Shown: positions 7,455 to 16,300 of the stretch, in pieces
How the letters are laid out: each line of letters begins with the position of its first letter
Position numbering within the stretch: the stretch's first letter is position 1
Source: Actinomycetes bacterium
GTDB taxonomy: Bacteria; Actinomycetota; Acidimicrobiia; Acidimicrobiales; RAAP-2
Length of the DNA stretch: 61,727 nucleotides
Assembly: GCA_021791615.1 (NCBI GenBank)
Contig: JAJYWG010000413.1
Coordinates: 1-61,727 of the forward strand
Reading direction: 5' to 3'
Made by a program: the position numbers and the translations under genes
The notes under the pieces: model-generated
Database searches by the model: none
What the model was told of the DNA's origin: nothing
The model's input: the letters and a program-made list of their open reading frames with translations, nothing else

Positions 7455-7898
7455 GAGCCTCCACGTTCTCCACCCCGAAGCGGGCCAGGAGGTCTCTGTG
7501 CCCGACCACGATGGTGGCAACCGTTGCGTCGGCCAACAGGCGGGCGAGCTTGCGACGCCGCCCGTTCATCCCCGAGCCGACCTCGGTCACCACGTCGGAG
7601 ATGGTCATACCCTGGGCGGTGGCCCATGCAGTCGTGCGTGCCACCTGGCGGTCGAGGTCGGATCGTTGGTCATGGGAGGAGACTCGGGCGTAGACGACCG
7701 CCCGTTCGTTTCGTTTGCCAGCGCTGCGTGGTACGTCCACGAGGATCGTTGCCGTTGGCGTCTTGGTGGCCGGGACAGGAAGCTGGCCGTCCCGGAACCA
7801 CCGCCATTGGGTCTGGTAGTGCACGCCTTCTTGCTCAGCCCACTCAAAGAGCTTCATCCTCGTGCTCTACGACGCATGCTCGTAGATGTTCAGTGATA
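7455..7898 (-). mobile_element. tnpA: IS607-family fragment: left end plus 5' part of tnpA
   Basis: From the left end near 7898 (TATCACTGAAC...) through an ATG at 7857, a transposase frame encodes a MerR-like HTH (MKLFEWAEQEGVHYQTQWRW) and the serine-recombinase start (VVYARVSSHDQRSDLDRQ, nucleophile in the VSS motif). Similarity stops at about residue 134 (ARFGVENVEA). The rest of tnpA, tnpB and the right end are gone, replaced by LCP upstream DNA. A second copy with an almost identical first 38 codons begins at 61573. An inverted repeat TCTACGA/TCGTAGA with a 7-nt centre (7866-7886) lies just inside the end. Confidence 0.85.
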
Positions 7899-7909
7899 CT
7901 GGGGGGGAG

Positions 7910-9112
7910 CTATTGGCAACCCTTGGGGAGCCGGTCAGAGCTCCAGCCCAGCTCAGCCACTGCCAGTCGGAAGGCGAACCGGTCGGTCATCCCGGCCACG
8001 TAGGTGACCGCGGCTCGGACCGCATCGGGGGTGCCGGCGCCCAGCCCACCCTCCGCTCGCACCGTCGGGATGGCGTTCGGGCGGTCGGCGTAGTGCTCCA
8101 CCAGGGCCCGGAGGAGGGTGACGACCGCCCGGCTCTGCGCGACCGATGCAGGGCGTAGGTAGATGTGCTCGTAGTTGGCCGAGCGGAAGGCGGCGAGCGC
8201 CTCGGCCTCGGCATGGCCCATGCCGATCCGACCGGTGCCGAGCGCGGTGGCGACCACCGCGTCGATAAACGCACCGAGCTGTCCACCCCGGCGCTCCCCG
8301 GCGAACGAGCGCACCTCGGCCGGGAGGAGGTCGGGGGTGACGATGCCGGCCCGGACGGCGTCCTCCCAGTCATGGCACACGTAGGCGATCCGATCGGCCC
8401 AGCTCACCACTTCGCCTTCCGGGGTGGCCGGCGCTGGTCGGGACCAACTGTGGTTCCTGATGCCGTCGGCCGTCTCGGCACACAGGTTGAGCGAGGCGAG
8501 CGACACGTCGGCCCCCCACGGCGCGTGGTCGAAGCCCCCGGGGAGGAAGGGGTCGAATGCCTCTTCGCCGGCGTGGCCGCCCGGGCTGTGCCCGCAGTCG
8601 TGCCCGAGCGCGATCGCTTCGGTCAGGGCGACATGGAGCCCGCAGGCGCGGGCGATGCCGGTGGCCACCTGGGCCACCTCGAGTGCGTGGGTGAGCCGGG
8701 TGCGCTGGTGGTCCTCCGGGAAGATGAACACCTGCGTCTTGCCGGCGAGGCGCCGGAAGGCGGTGGCGTGCAGGATGCGGTCCCGGTCCCGCTCGAAGCA
8801 GGTACGCCACGGGTCAGGCTCCTCGGGCACGAGGCGGCGACCGGCTCCACGGGCACGGGTCGCGCCGGGGCTGAGGAAGGCGTCCTCTTGTGCCTCGCGC
8901 TCGGCGCGCCCGATCCCCGACCCGGACCCAACCCCGGACCCGGCGGACCCAACCCCGGACCCGGCGGACCCAACCCCGGACCCGGCTCCAGAGCCCACGC
9001 AGGCGTGCGAGTCCGCATGGGCGACACGGACCTCGTCCCCGCCAAAACCCCCCATGGTGGCGGCCCAGCGGCGGTTCCGGGGCGTCGGCGCTGCGTCGGC
9101 ATGGGGGCTCAC
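7910..9112 (-). CDS. dgt: dGTPase-like HD-domain triphosphohydrolase
   Basis: A 400-residue protein of the deoxyguanosinetriphosphate triphosphohydrolase-like family, which hydrolyses dNTPs to nucleosides and triphosphate. The HD site is visible: TRLTHALEVAQVATG (first His), then ALGHDCGHSPGGHAGEEAFD (HD pair), and VSWADRIAYVCHDWEDA later (final Asp). The N-terminus carries a Gly/Ser/Val/Ala 7-residue repeat from a 21-bp tandem repeat. GTG 9112 (MSPHADAAP) is assumed; ATG 9055 is an alternative, and neither has a strong ribosome site. The stop lies 12 bp from the IS607 left end, so the insertion spared the gene. Confidence 0.85.
   Translation of the reverse strand: MSPHADAAPTPRNRRWAATMGGFGGDEVRVAHADSHACVGSGAGSGVGSAGSGVGSAGSGVGSGSGIGRAEREAQEDAFLSPGATRARGAGRRLVPEEPDPWRTCFERDRDRILHATAFRRLAGKTQVFIFPEDHQRTRLTHALEVAQVATGIARACGLHVALTEAIALGHDCGHSPGGHAGEEAFDPFLPGGFDHAPWGADVSLASLNLCAETADGIRNHSWSRPAPATPEGEVVSWADRIAYVCHDWEDAVRAGIVTPDLLPAEVRSFAGERRGGQLGAFIDAVVATALGTGRIGMGHAEAEALAAFRSANYEHIYLRPASVAQSRAVVTLLRALVEHYADRPNAIPTVRAEGGLGAGTPDAVRAAVTYVAGMTDRFAFRLAVAELGWSSDRLPKGCQ
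8924..8986. repeat. 21-bp x3 tandem repeat inside the dGTPase gene
   Basis: GGACCCAACCCCGGACCCGGC repeated three times without error. It encodes a seven-residue Gly/Ser/Val/Ala unit on the minus strand near the N-terminus, before the HD domain, and keeps frame. Confidence 0.9.
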
Positions 9113-9201
9113 GCCGTCCAGTGTGCCCGCTGGCTGTAACGTCGGTGCACAGACACCGCCGCGCCCCGATCGGGCGCTCTTGATCAAAAAGGAGCCGAGC
9201 C

Positions 9202-9546
9202 ATGGACGTGCGCATCGGGATCGTCCAGTCGCCCAAGGAGCTCGAGGTCGAGCTGGCCGACGACGCCGACCGCGAGCAGGTCCTGGCCGACATCCAAGCC
9301 GCCCTGGGCGGGAGCCGGGAGCCGGCCGAGCCGTCACGCGGTGCGGGGAAGGGCGCGGCGAGAGAACCGAGAGACACGAAAGACGCGAAAGAGACGAGGG
9401 CGAGCGACGTCGCCGGAGAGCCCGGCGGTGTCCTGTGGCTCACCGATCGCCGGGGCCGGCAGGTGGCCATTCCAGTGGCCAAGATCGCCTACGTGGAGGT
9501 GGGCGCACCGAGCCACGAGCGTCGCGTGGGCTTCGGCGCGCCTTGA
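9202..9546 (+). CDS. DUF3107 family protein
   Basis: A 114-residue protein. The N-terminal half (MDVRIGIVQSPKELEVELAD, then a helix VLADIQAALG) and the C-terminal strand segment (VLWLTDRRGRQVAIPVAKIAYVEVG) are the two conserved blocks of DUF3107, a small actinobacterial family of unknown function. Here they are separated by a charged linker with KDAKET-like repeats. AAGGAGCCGAGCC precedes the ATG, a good ribosome site. The stop overlaps the TTG start of the first ArsA-like ATPase by 4 bp, so the three genes 9202-11980 form one coupled operon. Confidence 0.85.
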   Translation: MDVRIGIVQSPKELEVELADDADREQVLADIQAALGGSREPAEPSRGAGKGAAREPRDTKDAKETRASDVAGEPGGVLWLTDRRGRQVAIPVAKIAYVEVGAPSHERRVGFGAP

Positions 9547-10526
9547 GCGATCCGGGCGAGGCCGGTCGGCGCCAGGCGGCGCCCGGGCTGCTCGACCTCG
9601 ACCTGGTGTTCGTCACGGGCAAAGGCGGCGTGGGGAAGACGACGGTTGCCGCCGCGCTGGCGCAACTCGGAGCCCAACGCGGCCTCCATGTCCTGGCCTG
9701 CGAGGTAGACGCCAAAGGGGACCTGGCCTCGCTGTTCGAAGCGGCGCCGACCGACTTCGCCGGCCGCGAGGTGGCTCCCGGAGTCCACGCAATGTCCATG
9801 GACACCGAGGCGTCCTTGCGTGAGTACCTCAAGCTGAACCTCAAGATCCCCGTCGTGGGGCGGATCGGCCCGCTGGCCAAAGCCTTCGACTTCGTGGCCA
9901 CCGCGGCCCCCGGAGTCCGGGAGATCCTGACGGTGGGGAAGCTCTGCTACGAGGTCCGTGAGCGCCACTACGACCTCGTGGTGGTGGACGCGCCGGCCAC
10001 CGGGCACATCGTGGGCCAGCTCGCCGCGCCCCAGGCCATCAACTCGCTGGTGAAGGTCGGCCTCATCCGCTCGCAGACCGACTGGATGCTCGACATCCTC
10101 TCCGACCCGGTCCGCACCGGGCTGGTGGCGGTGACCACGCCCGAGGAGATGCCGGTCGCCGAGACCCTGGACCTGGCCGGCCGGGTGGCGCGGGAGACGA
10201 CGGTGCGGCTTTCGGCGGTGATCGTGAACCGGGTCCTGCCCGAGCTGTTCGCCCGCCACGAGGAGGAGGTGTTCGAGCAGCTCCGCGAGCCCGCACTCGT
10301 CGCCGAGCTGAGCGCGCTCGCCGGTGGCGACACCGAGCCGGTGCTCGAAGGTGCCCGCCTGGCAGTGACCATGAGGCGGACCCGGGCCGGCCACCTCCAG
10401 CGCTTGCGCCAGGAGCTCGACCCGGCTGTCCCGATGCTCTACTTGCCCTACCTGTTCTCCCGCTCCCACGGGGTGCGGACCACCCGGCAGGTGGCGGCGT
10501 CTCTCGGCGAGGAGCTGGGGTTCTGA
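9543..10526 (+). CDS. ArsA-family ATPase, first of a pair
   Basis: A 327-residue P-loop ATPase. The deviant Walker A is VTGKGGVGKTT (G26-K32); LACEVDAKGDL and LVVVDAPATGHIVG follow as switch and Walker B-type motifs. It resembles Rv3679-type proteins of mycobacteria, which work as a pair with a second ATPase (Rv3680 type) rather than in arsenite export. TTG 9543 overlaps the DUF3107 stop (TTGA). Its stop overlaps the next ATG (TGATG). Strict coupling suggests a heteromeric complex. No arsenic-resistance genes are nearby. Confidence 0.85.
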   Translation: MSDPGEAGRRQAAPGLLDLDLVFVTGKGGVGKTTVAAALAQLGAQRGLHVLACEVDAKGDLASLFEAAPTDFAGREVAPGVHAMSMDTEASLREYLKLNLKIPVVGRIGPLAKAFDFVATAAPGVREILTVGKLCYEVRERHYDLVVVDAPATGHIVGQLAAPQAINSLVKVGLIRSQTDWMLDILSDPVRTGLVAVTTPEEMPVAETLDLAGRVARETTVRLSAVIVNRVLPELFARHEEEVFEQLREPALVAELSALAGGDTEPVLEGARLAVTMRRTRAGHLQRLRQELDPAVPMLYLPYLFSRSHGVRTTRQVAASLGEELGF

Positions 10527-11980
10527 TGGAGAGCGACCCCGAGGTGCCGCCGCGCACCGGGCCACCGTCCCGCACCAAGGCACCGTCGGGATCGAAAGCA
10601 CCGTCGGGATCGAAAGCACCGGTGGGCTCGAAGGCACCGTCGGGATCGAAAGCACCGGTGGGCTCGAAGGCACCGTCTGCCGCCAAGGCGCCGGGGACCA
10701 GCCGCGCCCGAGGCGCCGGACCCCGCAGCGGCGGCTCCGCCCCCCGCGACCCCGCACGGCGCGACCCCGCACGGCGCGACCCTGCACGGCGCGACCCTGC
10801 ACGGCGCGATTCCGAGCGCCGCGACCCCGAGCACCACGCCCGGCAGGGGTCGCTGGACGGCCTGCTTGCCGCCAAGGAGATCGTCGTGGCGTGCGGACCT
10901 GGGGGGGTGGGCAAGACGACCACGGCCGCCGCGATCGCCGCGGTGGCAGCCTGGCGTCACGGTGGCCGCGTCCTGGTGCTCACGGTGGACCCGGCCCGGC
11001 GGCTGGCCGATGCCCTTGGCCTCGAAGGGATCGGGAATGCCGAACGGCGCATCCCTCCCGAGGCTTTCGAGTCTGCAGGCGTCACCCCCCGAGGCGAGCT
11101 GTGGGCGGCGATGCTCGACACCAAGCAGAGCTGGGACGACTTGGTCCGTCGCCATGCACCCGACGACGAGACCCGGGACAAGATCCTCTCCAACGCCTTG
11201 TACCAGAACATCTCGGGGCGCTTCGTCCAGAGCCACGACTACATCGCCATGGAACGCCTCTACGAGCTCCACAGCGAGGGTGCCTACGACCTGATCGTGG
11301 TGGATACCCCGCCCACCCGCAACGCGCTGGACTTCCTGGACGCTCCCGAGCGCATGGCCGACTTCTTTTCCAGCCGCCTGTTGCGCTGGCTCATCGTCCC
11401 CTACCGCTCGCGGCTGGTGAACCTGGCCACCAAGCCCTTCTATCAGGTAGCCGACAGGATCCTCGGGACCCAGTTCCTCGCCGACATCTCCGAGTTCTTC
11501 ATCCTGTTCCAGTCCATGTACGACGGGTTCGTCGAGCGCGCCGGCGCGGTCACGCGCCTGCTGTCGGACCGCAGGACCACGTTCATGGTGGTGTCGACCC
11601 TCGAGGCCACGCCGGTGCGCGAGGCCGAGTTCTTCGCTTCCGAGCTGGTGAGCCGGCACCTGCACCTCGGCGCGGTGGTCCTCAACAAGGTCCTCCCCGC
11701 CTACTTCCGGGATCCGGCAACCGGGCGCGTTGCCCAGGCCCTGGCCGAACGGGCCGGGGAGCTGGCCGCCGCGCTGCCGACCGATACCGCCCAGACGGCC
11801 CGGGTCCTCGAGGAGGTGGCCGAGAGCTTCTTGCACTTCGGCGTGGTAGCCCGGCGGGAAGCCGAGCAGCAGGCCGAGCTGGGCTCGGCCCCCGAAGTGC
11901 TGGCCTCGGTGCCGTTCTTCGAGTCCGACATCTACGACATGGCCGGGTTGCTCCGATTGGGTGAGCAGATCTGGGACTGA
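10526..11980 (+). CDS. ArsA-family ATPase, second of a pair, with repetitive N-terminus
   Basis: A 484-residue protein whose first ~105 residues are low complexity: six Lys-Ala-Pro-x-x-Ser units, then Arg-Arg-Asp-Pro-Ala units. The ATPase domain follows, with CGPGGVGKTT (G124-K130), LTVDPARRLADALG and LIVVDTPPTRNALDFLD. It resembles Rv3680-type proteins, and the gene order matches the mycobacterial Rv3679-Rv3680 pair. The repeats are encoded by 18-bp and 15-bp tandem units and should be disordered and very basic. Translation is coupled to the upstream ATPase by a 1-bp overlap. Confidence 0.85.
   Translation: MESDPEVPPRTGPPSRTKAPSGSKAPSGSKAPVGSKAPSGSKAPVGSKAPSAAKAPGTSRARGAGPRSGGSAPRDPARRDPARRDPARRDPARRDSERRDPEHHARQGSLDGLLAAKEIVVACGPGGVGKTTTAAAIAAVAAWRHGGRVLVLTVDPARRLADALGLEGIGNAERRIPPEAFESAGVTPRGELWAAMLDTKQSWDDLVRRHAPDDETRDKILSNALYQNISGRFVQSHDYIAMERLYELHSEGAYDLIVVDTPPTRNALDFLDAPERMADFFSSRLLRWLIVPYRSRLVNLATKPFYQVADRILGTQFLADISEFFILFQSMYDGFVERAGAVTRLLSDRRTTFMVVSTLEATPVREAEFFASELVSRHLHLGAVVLNKVLPAYFRDPATGRVAQALAERAGELAAALPTDTAQTARVLEEVAESFLHFGVVARREAEQQAELGSAPEVLASVPFFESDIYDMAGLLRLGEQIWD
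10581..10805 (+). repeat. Two in-frame tandem repeat blocks (18 bp x~6; 15 bp x4)
   Basis: Block one (10581-10688) alternates CACCGTCGGGATCGAAAG with the variant CACCGGTGGGCTCGAAGG. Block two (10746-10805) is GCGACCCCGCACGGC with single C/T changes. Both lie in the disordered N-terminus of the second ArsA-like ATPase and keep frame. Confidence 0.9.
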
Positions 11981-12145
11981 GCACCGGGCGGGCGTTCCCG
12001 AGATCGGGTGACCGGCGGGCGTTCCCGATGATGTCTGCTGCGCCACGCGATCGCGTTCGTGATCGGGATCGCAATGAAGCTGTGGAGTGTGCGATTGCCG
12101 AGCAGTCCGTCGGCATTGGGTCGCTCAAGGATTTGAACCGGGAAA

Positions 12146-12522
12146 ATGTTGACCCCAGAGCAGAAGCGAAAGGCCGTCCGGGGTGCTCCCGCCTGTGTCC
12201 GCTTCGGCAACGGGCCGAGCCCATCGCCCACGCCGTTGCTGATTGGTGCCGGTTCTTCCGCCCCGGGACTCTCGTCATCGATCCCGGGCCACCGTGGCAG
12301 CGCGCCTGCATCGACTCGCTCAACGGGCGTCTCAACGATGAGCCGGTGAACGGCCACGTGTTCGACCCATGGCCCTATTACTCAATTGCTCGAAGCGAAG
12401 GGGATCATCGAAGACTGCCGAGCCGACTCCAACGCGAACGGACCCAAAGTATCCATGGCGGGCTCACGCCGGTCGAGCTCGTCGGGGCCTGGCTCCACCG
12501 GCGGGAACATCATCTCGCGTAG
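12146..12522 (+). pseudogene. IS3-family transposase remnant
   Basis: Pieces of an IS3-type transposase in different frames. MLTPEQKRKAV (from 12146) resembles the orfA/orfB junction region. IDPGPPWQRACIDSLNGRLNDEPVNG (about 12280-12360) is the integrase-core segment usually read as PGSPWQNGYVESFNGRLRDE. LLEAKGIIEDCRADSNANGPK (about 12380-12440) is the C-terminal region, one frame away. Most of the catalytic core is deleted and frames shift at least twice, so no active enzyme remains. Confidence 0.75.
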
Positions 12523-12599
12523 CGAGTGGCTCAACTATCGGGGTCCCCTCGCGGTAGCGAGCCCACGAGTCCCGCCACACGGACGACGACACACCGCCT

Positions 12600-12634
12600 G
12601 CCGCGCCATCACTTCAGGAGTGTCGCGGCTTTTT
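12600..12634 (+). terminator. Intrinsic terminator
   Basis: GCCGCG (12600-12605) pairs with CGCGGC (12624-12629). An inner CACT/AGTG can extend the stem, and TTTTT follows at 12630-12634. It lies downstream of the ArsA operon and IS3 remnant and before the lipoprotein promoter. Confidence 0.7.
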
Positions 12635-12668
12635 GAAATAACCCGGATGCAACCGAACGACAACGCTC

Positions 12669-12697
12669 TTGCACCCGCATGTCTGTCATGCTATCAG
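12669..12697 (+). promoter_or_regulatory. Probable sigma-70-type promoter of the lipoprotein gene
   Basis: TTGCAC (12669-12674), a 17-bp spacer, and TATCAG (12692-12697). The lipoprotein start codon is 56 bp downstream, with GGGAGGG before it. It is a consensus-based call. Confidence 0.45.
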
Positions 12698-12752
12698 TGC
12701 GGTGATTGTAATGGCGGAGCCCGGCGGAGCAGGGCCGGACAGGGAGGGCGCG

Positions 12753-13286
12753 ATGCAGCGGCGGGCGTCGAGGTCGTCGACCCTCGGGTGGTCAAGGTCG
12801 GGTCGACCCTCTTCCCCACGCGCTCGCTCTTCGAGCATGCCACGCAGGCCATTCGGCCTTCTGGCTGGGGTGCTCGGGGGAGTTCTGATGGTGCTGCTCT
12901 CGGGCTGCGCGACGTCGTCGACCTCGACGCCTCCCGCGACTGCTGTCCAGCCGTCGGTGAATGCCCGCAATTCTACGACGACCATTCCCGAACAGCACCC
13001 CCTGCCCGCCACAATCCCCAACGATGTGACCCTCCACAAGGACGTCGAGATCACGGCCTGTCACGCTACGACGGGGGGATGGGAGGCGTCCGGCACCGCG
13101 ACCGATCCGGGGTCCAGCCCGGTCACATACGACATCACCGTGGTTTTCACGACGCCAAGAGCAACGGTGCTCGACTACGCCACCACGTCGGTGACTGTCC
13201 AGCCCGGCGCGACCGCCCGCTGGACGGCGCGACAGGAGTTTGCAACCGTCGCCGGCATGCTCTGCGTCTTGCGTGGGGTGTCCTGA
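12753..13286 (+). CDS. Putative secreted lipoprotein
   Basis: A 177-residue protein with a hydrophobic segment (LLAGVLGGVLMVLLSGC) ending in a lipobox-like LLSGC, so the mature protein would start at the lipidated Cys. A Ser/Thr/Pro-rich spacer and a ~100-residue domain follow. That domain (VTLHKDVEITACHATTGGWEASGTATDPG) resembles FxLYD/DUF4352-type immunoglobulin-like extracellular domains. ATG 12753 has GGGAGGG upstream; ATG 12837 would give a shorter signal peptide. It directly precedes the large surface protein and sortase and may belong to the same envelope unit. Function unknown. Confidence 0.65.
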   Translation: MQRRASRSSTLGWSRSGRPSSPRARSSSMPRRPFGLLAGVLGGVLMVLLSGCATSSTSTPPATAVQPSVNARNSTTTIPEQHPLPATIPNDVTLHKDVEITACHATTGGWEASGTATDPGSSPVTYDITVVFTTPRATVLDYATTSVTVQPGATARWTARQEFATVAGMLCVLRGVS

Positions 13287-13362
13287 TGGGGTGGCCGCAC
13301 TGGGACGGTGCGAAAGGCTTCAGTCCCGCCCTTGGGCGGTCGGCGACAGACCTCCAAAGCTC

Positions 13363-16300
13363 GTGAAGCACGTTCGCTCGCGCCAAGGGGGCCTGTACCG
13401 ACGTCTGCCCGTGTCGATCGCCGCGGTCGCCTTGGCGGGTCTCTCGGTCGCTCCAACGGCCATCCTGGCGGGAGGCGCCATGGATGCGGCCGCCTCTACG
13501 ACTCAAGCCGTCGTCGCCCCTCAAGCCGTTGGTCCGCTGTCGTGCGCGACCGGCAACTTGTACAACCTGGACACAAAGGGAAACCTCTACTCGGTATCGA
13601 GCACGACGGGCGCCAACACCAAGGTGACCAAGTTCACACTGGCCACAGCGGATTTCAACGGGCTGGGCATCACGACAGGGGGCACCAAGGCCCTTGTCGT
13701 CAACGAAACCGTCACAGGAACAAAGACGCGCATCTACCAGTACGTCGCCACAACCGGGACGAAAACCCACTACACAGTCTCGGCTGCCGGCCTGACATAT
13801 GTGGTCGCCGGAGGTGTGGACCCAGTCAATGACCTCTTCTACTACGGAGGGTTCAACACGACAGGAACCTTCCTACTGTTCGCGTTCAACGCTGCCACCG
13901 ATGCCGCGATCGGCGAGGTCGGCACGATCACGGTACCAACGACTTCTGCCGGCGCCTTCGCCGATGGCGACCTGGCCTTCGACGGGAAGGGGAATCTGTA
14001 CTTCGTTGCCAGCGTCGGCAAGACAGCGAATGGACAGGTCTTCCGGGTCGACGTCCCCATTCCTGCGGTCGCAGGGACCCAGGCTTTGAACGCTACGGAG
14101 ATCGCCGCAATTACGGCAACATTCGAGTTCGACGGCATTGCGCTGAACGTCAACGGCTACGTGTACCTCCAGACACCGACGACAAAGAAGTTGGTGAAGG
14201 TGAATCCCAACGGTTCCGTGGCTGCGACCATTGCGGAGACCGGACTGGCCACGCGGGCAGTCCCGACGGACCTCGCGAGCTGCTCCTACCCAGGAACGGT
14301 CACCGGAGAGGTGAACATCGCCGGACGGCACGGCGCCACAAACCAGTTCACCGTGAAGGTGACAGGAGACGGTATCTCGAAGGGCAATACCGGGACGACG
14401 TCGGGTAGCTCGACCGGTTTGCAAACAGGAGCGTCGGAGATCGCAGGCCCGGTGCTCGCCCTGCCGACCGACACATACACGGTCTCGCAGGTGGCCGCTA
14501 CGGGTACGGGGACGACACTCGGCAACTATGACGTTGCCTACTCGTGTCGAAGCAACACAACGGTCATCGCGAGCGGGACAGGGAGCAGCGTAAAACTACA
14601 ATTTCCGGCGTCGACAACCAGCTACGGCGCCGTCGTGGTGTGCACGTTCACCGACACCCCGGTTGTCGCAGGACCCCACGTCACGGTCGCAAAGACCCAG
14701 GCCACATCGACACCCGTTACGACCGCCGGACAGACCATTCACTACCAGTTTTCGGTGAAGAACACCGGCTCAGTGCCACTCAAGACAGTGAAGGTCACCG
14801 ATACCCAGTCGGTGGCGGGCGAAACGCTCGCCACCGGTCCCACTTGTCCCAGCACCTCTCTCGCCGTAGGAGGAAGCGAGACCTGCACGGCGAGCTACGT
14901 GGTGAGCACAGCCGACATCGCTGCGAAGAAAGTCGCCGATTCTGCAGTCGCCAAAGCAACCGGTACACCCACAGGCACCACGGTCACAAGCCCGAAGTCG
15001 ACACTCAGCATCCCCGTGTCCGCCGCCATAGGACCCGTGATGTCCTGTACGTCCACACCGAACCTCTTCAACACGGGCTACGACAAGACAACCAAGAAGA
15101 TCCTGCCCACAAAGGCGATCACACCGAACTGGCAAGTGGCTGGAATGTTCCCTCCACCGGCAACACACACAGTGAACTCACCGCCGCCAGCCACAGCCAC
15201 GTGGGGGGTCACCTACGTCGGTCGGCTTGCCCCCACAGCCTACGCACCGAGCCCCTATACAAACGCTCAGTGGATCTCCCAACAAACACTCACACACAAG
15301 ACAAGCGGAACAGGCAATTGGTACTACCGATACCGCTTCACATTGTCCCCGACCGCCGCTCCTACACGCTTCGCTCTCGCGATCGACTACCTCGCCGACA
15401 ACTCCGTCTCCCAGGTGTACGTCAACGGAGTTGCGCAGAGCACATACACATCAGGGCTTCCGCAATCAAAAATTGGCACAACCACAACACCGGCGAATGG
15501 AACGACACCGTATTACTTCAAAGGATACAAGTCTAAAAACGCTGCCAAGCTGCTGTTAGATCACGACTGGCATACGGGACCGAACACGATCGTCGTCGAA
15601 GTCAAAAGCTTCAAGCCAGAAGAGGCATTTGACGCACAGATGCGTCCGAGCATCCTGTGCCCGACGATGACGGTCACCAAGTCCGTCGCCGGAAGGGTAA
15701 ATCCTGCTGACCAGTTCACCGTCGACTTGAAAGGCCAGACAGGGACCACCCTTGCTTCGGTCACTACGACAGGTACGGAGACGACCGCCACGTCTCCGGC
15801 CGGCCCGACGCGTGTAGGAAGCACCTACTCGATCACCGACGTGATGGCGGCTGGGTCACCGGACCCCATCACCGACTACACGGCGACCCTCACCTGCAAG
15901 AACACCATCAGTGGCACGTCGGTTGCCAGCACATCGACGGGGAGCTCCAGCGCCCCCTCCTGGACGGTCAAGGTCACCACACCGGCGTCGTACACATGCA
16001 CGGTGACCAATACCCCGTTGCCAGTAGCGGCGCTCTCGATCACCAAGACCCGAGCGGCGACAACAACCGCTGCGGTCACCGCCGTCGGCCAGACCATCAA
16101 GTACGACTTCTTGGTGACCAACACCGGCAACGTCACACTGCACACAGTGAAGGTCACCGACACCCAGTCGGTGACCGGAGAGACGCTCGCCACGGGCCCC
16201 ACATGCCCGTCGGCCACCCTCGCCCCGGCCAAGACAGAGACCTGCACCGCCACCTACAAGGTCACCCAGGTCGACCTCGACAACGGCTACGTCGAAGACA

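Noticed and set aside
7910..9112. Truncation of the dGTPase gene by the IS607 insertion
   Set aside because: Its stop codon TAG lies before the IS left end and the C-terminus continues past the HD domain at a normal family length, so the gene appears whole.
9543..11980. Arsenite-export function for the ArsA-like pair
   Set aside because: No arsB, arsC, arsR or arsD is near. The layout matches the actinobacterial Rv3679-Rv3680-type pair, which is not an arsenic pump.
12121..12150. AGGATTTGAACCGGG looks like the T-arm of a tRNA on the minus strand
   Set aside because: The T stem does not pair (CCCGG against CTTG-type bases) and no acceptor, D or anticodon arms can be found around it. The stretch belongs to the IS3 remnant.
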